Source: Gemmatimonadota bacterium
GTDB taxonomy: Bacteria > Gemmatimonadota > Gemmatimonadetes > Longimicrobiales > Gaopeijiaceae
Assembly: GCA_029262115.1 (NCBI GenBank)
Contig: JAJCZZ010000031.1
Coordinates: 1 to 64,000, forward strand
DNA length: 64,000 bases
Direction of reading: 5' to 3'
Shown piece by piece: positions 16,455-23,056 of the stretch; positions within the stretch are counted from its first letter, which is position 1, and every line of letters starts with the position of its first letter. Made by a program: the position numbers and the translations under genes. Below the pieces are notes generated by a model. It had not been told where the DNA came from, made no database searches, and worked only from the letters and a program-made list of their open reading frames with translations.

Positions 16455-17797
16455 GGGGGGATGGGCGGGAAGGCGGGCGGCGGAGCGGCGGGGAGTCGAC
16501 GGCAGCGGGCCGAACGCTGGCGATGGCCGTGACGCTCGCGGCCGCCGGCTGTGCCGCAGGGATGGGCCGCACGCCCGACCCGGCGCCCACGACGCCGGCC
16601 GAACTCATCGGGCTGTACGAAGCGGTGAGCGTGCCGGGTCTGGAGGATCGTCGCTTCGATCACGCCACATACTGGGCGGCGGTGGAGCCGTACCTGGCAT
16701 CTCCCTGGGCTGTTTCTGTCGCAGGAACGTCCGCCGAAGGCAGGGAAATCCGTCGCCTGACTCTGGGGTCCGGCTCCACGCGCATCCTTTTGTGGTCGCA
16801 GATGCACGGGAACGAGAGCACGGCGTCGATGGCGCTGGCCGACATCGTCCGCTTCTTCCATGACCGGCCCGACCACCCCCTGGCGCGGCGCGTCGCCCAA
16901 GGCGCGACCGTGCACGTCATTCCCATGCTCAACCCAGACGGCGCCGAGCGCTTCCAGCGCCGGAACGCGCAGGGCGTCGACGTCAATCGTGACGCGCGCC
17001 GACTGCAGACGCCGGAGGGGCGCACCCTCAAGGCGGTCCGGGACGAGGTCGAACCGCACTTCGGTTTCAACCTCCACGATCAGGGTGCGGCGGTGCGGGT
17101 CGGAGACACCGACCGCCAGGCCGCGATCGCGCTGCTGGCGCCCGCCTTCAACGAGGCGCGGGACATCGACGACAAGCGCTACCGGGCCATGCAGGTCGCG
17201 TCGCTCCTCATTGAGGCCATGGATCCGCTGGTCGGTGGGCACATCGCGAAGTACGACGACAGCTTCAACCCTCGTGCCTTCGGCGACCTGATGGGCGCCT
17301 GGGGTGCCAGTACGGTGCTCATCGAGTCCGGTGGATGGGCTGACGATCCACAGAAGCAGCACCTGAGGAAGACCAACTTCGTCGGGATCCTGAGCGCACT
17401 GGACGGCATCGCCACCGGCCGGTACGAGGGGTACGACGACGACCCGTACGAGCGGCTTCTGTACAACGGTCGACGCGTCCCCGACCTGCTGATCGCGGGT
17501 GGCACGATCGCGGTGCCGGGGCTTCCCCCTCTCGAGGCCGACCTCCTGGTCAACTACGAGCGTCCCCTGATGCGCGAGGGCGGGCTCATCACGGACGTCG
17601 GCGACATGGGCGACTCCGACGCGCAGGACACGGTGGACGTGTCCGGACTCTACCTGGTGCCGATGCGGGCCGCGCTGGACGAAGACGGCGGCCTGAACAC
17701 GGGAGCGCCCGCCCACTTCATCGTGGCCGAGGATGCGGCCGGGCATCGGGTCCGGTTCCGGATCGAGGGCAGCCTTCCGGCCCGACCGCGGCGCTGA
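16451..17797 (+). CDS. M14 zinc carboxypeptidase, lipoprotein
   Basis: The 448-residue product belongs to the M14 carboxypeptidase family. Zinc ligands are visible in QMHGNEST (HxxE) and FNLHDQ, the substrate-binding NR lies in VDVNRDARR, and the catalytic glutamate is in VLIESGG. A C-terminal beta-rich domain of about 100 residues follows. The N-terminus has a lipobox-like AAAGC after an arginine-rich start, so it is probably anchored in the envelope. The ATG at 16451 overlaps the namZ stop by four bases, which argues strongly that it works on the same substrate. M14 enzymes include peptidoglycan-peptide hydrolases such as gamma-D-glutamyl-meso-diaminopimelate peptidases; trimming muropeptide stems is the inferred role. 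Confidence 0.8.
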   Translation: MRGDGREGGRRSGGESTAAGRTLAMAVTLAAAGCAAGMGRTPDPAPTTPAELIGLYEAVSVPGLEDRRFDHATYWAAVEPYLASPWAVSVAGTSAEGREIRRLTLGSGSTRILLWSQMHGNESTASMALADIVRFFHDRPDHPLARRVAQGATVHVIPMLNPDGAERFQRRNAQGVDVNRDARRLQTPEGRTLKAVRDEVEPHFGFNLHDQGAAVRVGDTDRQAAIALLAPAFNEARDIDDKRYRAMQVASLLIEAMDPLVGGHIAKYDDSFNPRAFGDLMGAWGASTVLIESGGWADDPQKQHLRKTNFVGILSALDGIATGRYEGYDDDPYERLLYNGRRVPDLLIAGGTIAVPGLPPLEADLLVNYERPLMREGGLITDVGDMGDSDAQDTVDVSGLYLVPMRAALDEDGGLNTGAPAHFIVAEDAAGHRVRFRIEGSLPARPRR

Positions 17798-17902
17798 GGG
17801 TCGAGCCCGAACGCACGGCGGCTCCCGACGCTCGTCTCCGCCTGCGGCAACTCCCGGCCGCCCCCGACGCCCCCCGACGCACCCGGCGCTCCAGGCGCCC
17901 CC

Positions 17903-20671
17903 CTACACCCCCCGCATTGCCTCGACCGGATCCGTACGCGCGGCCCGACGGGCGGGGACCCAGGCCGCCACCACTCCGACCGTCACCAGGAACGCCGCGG
18001 CGCCCAGGAAGGTCAGGGGATCCGTCGAGTTCACACCGAACAGGAGCCCGTCCAGGCGCGTTGCAGCCAGTCGCGCCAACACGAGACCTGCGAGAACGCC
18101 GAGCCCTACGGTGCCCACCACCTCGCGGACGACCATTCTCGTGACCCGATCGCGGCCCGCCCCCAACGCGATCCGGATCCCCAACTCGGCGGTTCGGCGG
18201 GCGACGCTGAAGGCGACGACCGCGTAGATCCCGAGCCCCGCGAGCAGGAGCGCCAGCAGGGAAAACGCGCCCATCATACCGGCCGCGAACCGCGGCGCCG
18301 CCAACCCCTCACCCAGCCAACCGGCCAGCGTGCCCTGCCCCGTGATGTTGACGGAGCTTCGTAGCGCCGCCAGGCCCTCCCGGACGGGGCTCAGGAGCGC
18401 GGACGGATCGCCGTCGGTGCGGGTCACAACGTAGAAGGACGACGGGGCGCGTTGTCCGCTGAAGAAGTACATGATCGGCCGGGTCGACTCGGACAGCGTG
18501 GATACCGGGGAGTCTCCGACCACCCCCACCACCGTCCGCCACGCGCTACCACCCTGAGAGCGGGTGCGTCGGCCCAGTGCCTGCTGCGCCCCGCCCCAGA
18601 AGCGGCGGGCCGCAGCTTCGTTCACCATGATCGAGGCGGGCCCGTCTGGACTGTCGTCCGGTCCGAAGGTTCTACCGGCCACGACCGGAACACCCAGCGT
18701 CCGGAAGTATTCCGCCGACACGACGGCAAAGGCCAACTCGACCGCGTCGGTCCCGGTGGGCGGCGTGTAGTCCTCGACCACCGTGGTGGTGCTCCCGCCT
18801 CCTTGGGCGGGAAGTCGCGTCGTGACAGCCGCGCCGGTAACGCCGGGCATGGACTCGACGTTCTCAATCATTTCGTCCACCGCTATCCGCAGTTCATCGG
18901 CTTCGAGGCCAGCGCGACCCAGATCCGCCCGAACCCACGCCACCCGGTCCGCGTCGAGGCCGGGGTCGAGACTCTGAAGTGCACTCAGGCTACGCGCCAG
19001 GAGCCCGGTCCCCAGTACGAGGACCAGCGAGGCTGCCACCTGAACCACCACCAGTGCGTCACGCAGACGTCGAGTGGCGCCGCCCATGGAGCTGCCACGC
19101 CGCTCGTCACGGAGGCTTCCGGCCACGTCGGCCCCCGCCGAACGAACGGCCGGCGCCAGCCCGAACAACACGCCCGTCACCACGACCAGCCCGCCGGCGA
19201 AGAGGACCACGCGGGTATCGAACAGGAGTTCGACGTGGTCCCAACCCGGGACGGGAATGGGCAGAGACGGGATCATCCCGACGGCCCATCGCGCCAGAGC
19301 GAGGCCCGCCACACCTCCCGCCACGGCCAGAATCATGGATTCGAGGAGGAACAGGCGTGCGACCCGCAGGCGGCTGGCACCCAGGGCTCGGCGGATGGCC
19401 ATCTCCCCGGACCGACCGAGCCCCCGGACGAGGAGCAGGTTCGCCAGATTCGCGCAGGTGAGGAGAAGCACCACGACGACAACGCTCAGGAGGAGCCCGC
19501 CAATGAGGAAGAGCGAGCCGTCCTCGCCCGGGTGAATGCGAACATCGCTCGACCGGAACACCGTGATGTCACGGCCGCGGTTGAACTCGGGAAAGTTCTC
19601 GGCCAGCCGAGCCGCGAGCGCGTCCATGGCCGCTTGTGCCTGCTCGACGGTCGTGTTCTCGGCGAGCCGCGCGCGGACGTCGTACCAGTGATCGGACCTT
19701 CGATCCAGGTTGCTCACCCGGAACGGCCCGCTGAGGGGAGTGGACGAGATCGACAGCCACAGGTCGGTGGTCCTGGGCGGATAGCTCCCTGAGATCTCCC
19801 GCGGACCGACGCCGATGATCCGAACCGACTGCCCGTTGAGCCGGATGACCCGCCCGACCACGTCCGGGTCGTTGCCCATCACCTTCCGCCATGCCGCCTC
19901 GCTGATGACGGCCACCGGCTCGCTGCCCACTCGGTCATGCTCCGGGGCGAACCACCGACCTCGGAGGGGAGCCAGTCCCACCGCGTCGAGGTACGAAGCC
20001 GTGGCGTATTCGGCGGCAAGGTCGAGCGGTCCCTCCGGGCTCTCCCACGTGATGGCGGCGAACGCCGGCGACATCGCCGAGACCTCCGCGAAGACGTCGG
20101 AGTCAGCCATGTCGCGGTACGCGGGGAAGGAGCTGGAGTTCGGCTCGCCGTCGTCGGAGTCCTGGTACACCATCACGACTCGGTCGGGATCGTCCCACGG
20201 GAGCGGCCGAAAGAGCATCGCGTCGACCAGCGTGAACACCGTGATGTTCGCGCCGAGCCCTACGGCCAGGAGCGCCACCGCGGCCACCCCGAACGCCGGG
20301 GCTCGCAGAAGGTGTCGAAGTGCCTGGCGCGTGTCGTGGATGAGCGTGTTCATGGCCCCCTCCTCCCCTCGTTGTCTCGATTGGTGACGAGCCCGGCGCC
20401 GCAGCACCCAGGCATTCTCGATGGTGTCCGCGACCAGCCGAACCCAGACCCCCATGCGGCTGACCGGTCCGGTGGAACGGCCCAGTCGAACGCGGAACAG
20501 GTGTTCCATCTCCTGCCCGTGGGCGTCCCTGAAGGCCCGCGGATAGAGCCGGATCAGCAGCCGAGCGAGCGTGGCCGACCGGGGTGATGGGGTCGGCCCG
20601 GGCGACTGAGTGGGGGGCGGGGCGGTGGTGGGCGGCGGCGTAGTGTCCGGCCCCCGGGGGTCCGGGCTCAC
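17903..20671 (-). CDS. ADOP-family permease (MacB/FtsX type), module 1
   Basis: The 922-residue protein has the ADOP (acidobacterial duplicated orphan permease) layout: a short prefix domain (RLLIRLYPRAFRDAHGQEM), a first helix near NTLIHDTRQALRHLLRAP, a MacB-like periplasmic domain, an FtsX domain of three helices (LLLLTCANLANLLLVRG), a second periplasmic domain and a second FtsX domain ending in WVPARRAARTDPVEAMRG. There is no ATPase gene nearby, as is normal for orphan members. The start is taken as GTG 20671 because it overlaps the stop of the preceding small frame in GTGA. The frame stays open for another 130 codons upstream but that part is proline/arginine-rich and overlaps PadR. Export or sensing function is unproven. 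Confidence 0.85.
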   Translation of the reverse strand: MSPDPRGPDTTPPPTTAPPPTQSPGPTPSPRSATLARLLIRLYPRAFRDAHGQEMEHLFRVRLGRSTGPVSRMGVWVRLVADTIENAWVLRRRARHQSRQRGEEGAMNTLIHDTRQALRHLLRAPAFGVAAVALLAVGLGANITVFTLVDAMLFRPLPWDDPDRVVMVYQDSDDGEPNSSSFPAYRDMADSDVFAEVSAMSPAFAAITWESPEGPLDLAAEYATASYLDAVGLAPLRGRWFAPEHDRVGSEPVAVISEAAWRKVMGNDPDVVGRVIRLNGQSVRIIGVGPREISGSYPPRTTDLWLSISSTPLSGPFRVSNLDRRSDHWYDVRARLAENTTVEQAQAAMDALAARLAENFPEFNRGRDITVFRSSDVRIHPGEDGSLFLIGGLLLSVVVVVLLLTCANLANLLLVRGLGRSGEMAIRRALGASRLRVARLFLLESMILAVAGGVAGLALARWAVGMIPSLPIPVPGWDHVELLFDTRVVLFAGGLVVVTGVLFGLAPAVRSAGADVAGSLRDERRGSSMGGATRRLRDALVVVQVAASLVLVLGTGLLARSLSALQSLDPGLDADRVAWVRADLGRAGLEADELRIAVDEMIENVESMPGVTGAAVTTRLPAQGGGSTTTVVEDYTPPTGTDAVELAFAVVSAEYFRTLGVPVVAGRTFGPDDSPDGPASIMVNEAAARRFWGGAQQALGRRTRSQGGSAWRTVVGVVGDSPVSTLSESTRPIMYFFSGQRAPSSFYVVTRTDGDPSALLSPVREGLAALRSSVNITGQGTLAGWLGEGLAAPRFAAGMMGAFSLLALLLAGLGIYAVVAFSVARRTAELGIRIALGAGRDRVTRMVVREVVGTVGLGVLAGLVLARLAATRLDGLLFGVNSTDPLTFLGAAAFLVTVGVVAAWVPARRAARTDPVEAMRGV

Positions 20672-20901
20672 GGGTCCAACCTCGACGCCGCCTGGTCGGT
20701 GGCGGACGGCTCGGTGGTGCCTGAGCGAGCGGGATGAGCGGTGGCGTCCGACTCGGCGGCGACCGATCGAGCGACCTGAGCGGTGGCGGGTGGCTCGGCG
20801 GCGACCGAGCGAGCGGGCTGAGCGGTGGCCAGCGTCGTCCCGGGGGGCCGCCCCGTGCCTGGCCCCCCGTCCTCCCGGGGGCGCCGGCCTCGATCGCTCA
20901 C
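20668..20901 (-). CDS. Small Ala/Thr/Pro-rich repeat protein between PadR and ADOP
   Basis: This 77-codon frame starts with GTG overlapping the PadR stop (GTGA at 20901-20898) and stops overlapping the ADOP start (GTGA at 20671-20668), so ribosomes could pass through all three genes. It consists of a charged start (VSDRGRRPRED) and about three 14-residue repeats of the form ARS-V-AAE-ATAQ, encoded by the 42-base DNA repeats below. No domain is recognised. It may be a real coupling peptide or only the by-product of repeat expansion that moved the ADOP start away from PadR. Confidence 0.4.
   Translation of the reverse strand: MSDRGRRPREDGGPGTGRPPGTTLATAQPARSVAAEPPATAQVARSVAAESDATAHPARSGTTEPSATDQAASRLDP
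20698..20829. repeat. Three 42-base tandem repeats
   Basis: Units lie at 20698-20739, 20740-20781 and 20782-20823, followed by six further matching bases. Each begins GGTGGCG and ends TGAGC on the plus strand. The unit is a multiple of three, so copy-number change keeps every frame. The array separates the PadR stop from the ADOP start in module 1; the other two modules have no such insert. Confidence 0.8.
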
Positions 20902-21242
20902 GCGGTTTCCGGGCGCACGTTCCGCGAGCGGACCGCGCCCACCAGCCGCTCGAGACGAGCGACTTCGTCGGCCAGCACGGCCTGACCCGATGGCGTGATC
21001 CGGTAGTACTTCCGTCTCGGATCGGCTTCGGGGCCCGGGGCAGCCACCATCTGGACCAGCCCGGCGTCACTCATCTCCGAAAGAGATCGGTACAGGGTGC
21101 CTGGGCCCAGTTCGACGGTGCCCTCGGAAACGGCTTCCGCTGCATCCGCGATCCCGAGCCCATGGAGATCACCGGTCGAGAGGGCCAGCAGTATGTGAAG
21201 TACGGCGGGACGAAGTGGCAGTGCGGACGGATCGGGGGCCAC
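20898..21242 (-). CDS. PadR-family transcriptional regulator, module 1
   Basis: The 114-residue protein is a PadR winged-helix repressor: LRPAVLHILLALSTGDLHGLGI, the recognition segment LGPGTLYRSLSEMSDAGLV, and the wing with RRKYYRITPSGQAVL. The start is set at GTG 21242, five bases after AGAGGAG; an earlier in-frame GTG at 21269 abuts the 17-base repeats and has no such site. It is short at the C-terminus, lacking the long dimerisation helices of larger PadR proteins, as in the s2 group. It is coupled to the small frame and ADOP downstream. It probably binds the dyad at 21424-21457 and controls its own operon. The ligand is unknown. Confidence 0.85.
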   Translation of the reverse strand: MAPDPSALPLRPAVLHILLALSTGDLHGLGIADAAEAVSEGTVELGPGTLYRSLSEMSDAGLVQMVAAPGPEADPRRKYYRITPSGQAVLADEVARLERLVGAVRSRNVRPETA

Positions 21243-21269
21243 AGAGACTCCTCTTGTTGCGGCGTTCAC

Positions 21270-21388
21270 GAATTGCGCCGTTTGGCGGATCGCGCTGTTT
21301 GGCGGGTCGCGCTGTTTGGCGAATTGCGCCGTTTGGCGGATCGCGCTGTTTGGCGGATCGCGCTGTTTGGCGGGTCGCGCTGTTTGGC
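21270..21388. repeat. Seven 17-base tandem repeats in the padR leader
   Basis: Seven head-to-tail 17-base units run from 21270 to 21388. Two variants occur: GAATTGCGCCGTTTGGC (units 1 and 4) and GG(A/G)TCGCGCTGTTTGGC (units 2, 3, 5, 6, 7). They end 35 bases before the dyad operator and begin 27 bases upstream of the chosen padR start, so they would form the untranslated leader. Order 1-2-3-4-5-6-7 looks like a duplicated three-unit block plus one unit. Confidence 0.9.
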
Positions 21389-21423
21389 GGACTGTGTATG
21401 GTGGGACACACGAGTCGGTAAAT

Positions 21424-21457
21424 AGTATCCACTATAGATATATCTGTATTGGATACT
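21424..21457. promoter_or_regulatory. 34-base AT-rich dyad, probable PadR operator
   Basis: The two 17-base halves match at 15 positions: AGTATCCA at 21424-21431 mirrors TGGATACT at 21450-21457, and the centre AGATATATCT (21436-21445) is a perfect palindrome. It is strikingly AT-rich in GC-rich surroundings and lies upstream of padR (minus strand), where promoter and operator are expected. Binding by this PadR is inferred from position and symmetry. Confidence 0.65.
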
Positions 21458-22031
21458 TCCGTCAAGACTCGTTGTCGCCGGCGGTCAGGTGCGAGCTGCT
21501 GGCGACATGGCCGTGGCGGCCGGAAGGCATCCGGATCGGGACGGCCGGGCGGTCAGCACCGTGGCGGGGCGGCGGGCGGTCAGCAACGGCTGCGGGCGCC
21601 GTGGCCGGCGGCGGGCCGGCGGAGGGCACCCGAATTGTGGTGATCCGGAACGCGCACGAGCCGAAGGGCGCGTCCGACCATGCGGCCGCCCGCCCCGTAG
21701 CGAGAGCATGGACGCCCGCGCGACTGCTGGTCGCGTCCACGCCCTCCAAGGCGCCACTCCATCATGCCCGACCCGAAATATTGCCGGTACGGTTGCAATC
21801 GTTGCGGCATCCATGACTCCTTCACGCGAGGCAAGAAATAGTGCCGGTTCGTTAGCAGCCGCGCCGATCAGTCGGCAATGGCCACCCGATCACAGCGGAG
21901 AGCGAGCGTCGGCTTGTGGCCGTCGCGACCCGTCGGCACCCCGTCGCGACCACGATCAGACTCCGCCCCGTCGAGATTGCCCTCGGTCTGCGGGGGAGGT
22001 CGACGACCAACGGCCACCCGGCTACGACACC
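21458..22031. other. Gene-free stretch
   Basis: About 570 bases between the PadR operator and the DUF559-type pseudogene show no convincing gene. Open frames here have no recognisable domain or ribosome-binding site. Two loosely similar segments (GAAATATTGCCGGTACG near 21774 and GAAATAGTGCCGGTTCG near 21835) are the only structure noted; they may belong to a promoter of the following gene. Confidence 0.4.
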
Positions 22032-22915
22032 GTGATCGATCGATTCGCCGCGCGCCAGCACGGAGTAGTGGCCCGATCCCAGCTTCTCGGGGCGGGGGTG
22101 CCCCCGCACGTGATCGAGTACCGGATAAAGTCACGCCGCCTGCGCCGACTCTACCGCGGCGTTTACGGGGTTGGGCCCGTGCAGGCGCCCTTGAGGCCCG
22201 TCATGGCCGCGATCCTCGCGAGTGGCGCGGGGGCGGTCATCTCGCACCAGAGTGCCGCAATCCTCCGGGACATGGTCCCGAGGGCCGCCGACCGACCCTC
22301 CCGCATTCATGTGAGTCGTCCGGGCGCGTGTCGGCGGCCGGGCCCCGGCGTGTGCGTCCACCGTGTCGCCGCTCTCGCCCCCCTTGATCGGCGGTCATCG
22401 AGGGGATTCCACTGACCGGACCGGAGCGGACGCTGGTCGATCTTTCCGGCCGGCTCAGCGCCCGGGAGCTGGAACAGGCGCTCGCACGCGCGTTGAGGCT
22501 GGGGCTGACCGACGCAGACCGGCTCGAGGTGACGCTCCGAGAGAATGTTCGTCGCCCGGGCCCCAAGGCACTTCGTCGGTTGGTGGAGGAGGAGATGGAG
22601 CCGGTCTGGACGCGGTCGGAAGCCGAAGAGCGCCTTCTGACTCTCATCCGAAAGGCAGGCCTCCCTCGCCCGCTCACGAACGCTCACATTCATGACCACG
22701 AGGTCGACTTCTTCTGGCGGACAGAGCGCCTCGTGGTGGAGGTAGACGGATTCGCCTTCCACCGCTCCGCCTATCAGTTCGAACGCGACCGCCGGAGGGA
22801 CGCCGAACTGGTGGCGCACGGGTATCGCGTGGTCCGTGTCACGTGGAGACAACTCACCCGCGAGTCTGAGTCTGTCCTCGTCCGGCTCGCCCGGGCGATG
22901 GCCTTGTCGGCGTGA
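22032..22915 (+). pseudogene. AbiEi-antitoxin-like/DUF559 protein, frameshifted
   Basis: Two frames together encode one protein of about 294 residues. The first (from GTG 22032) gives an N-terminal winged-helix region, IDRFAARQHGVVARSQLLGA and LRRLYRGVYGVG, typical of AbiEi-type antitoxin domains, and runs to a stop at 22413. The second resumes at about 22407 with IPLTGPERTLVDLSGRL and ends in a DUF559 Vsr-like nuclease fold (DHEVDFFWRTERLVVEVDG, then HGYRVVRVTWRQL) at 22915. The join falls in a GGGG run near 22402-22405 where one G appears to be missing. The combination AbiEi-like plus DUF559 is a known architecture, common in actinobacteria. It is either a real frameshift, so a broken gene, or a homopolymer sequencing error. 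Confidence 0.7.
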
Positions 22916-22993
22916 GGCGCGAACCGAACACTCTCGCCGGGCGGGCGGAACCACGCCCTGAGCAGGGGAAGGTCCACTTCGGAGGCGTGCATC

Positions 22994-23041
22994 CACTCGC
23001 CCGCTGGTCGGCCGTGACGGCTCAGCGCCCTGCGGCGAGTG
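22994..23041. terminator. Long hairpin between convergent genes
   Basis: Nested arms CACTCGCC (22994-23001)/GGCGAGTG (23034-23041), CGCTG/CAGCG and GGCCG/CGGCT fold into one long interrupted hairpin. It sits between the stop of the DUF559 pseudogene and the stop of the ADOP on the other strand, where a two-way terminator is expected. There is no T tract, so intrinsic termination is uncertain. Confidence 0.45.
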
Positions 23042-23056
23042 CCGCCGGACCCTGCC

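Noticed and set aside
21270-21388. CRISPR array in the 17-base repeats
   Set aside because: Units are head to tail with no spacers, so this is a tandem repeat.
21458-22031. Small genes before the DUF559 pseudogene
   Set aside because: Frames on both strands lack conserved segments and ribosome-binding sites.
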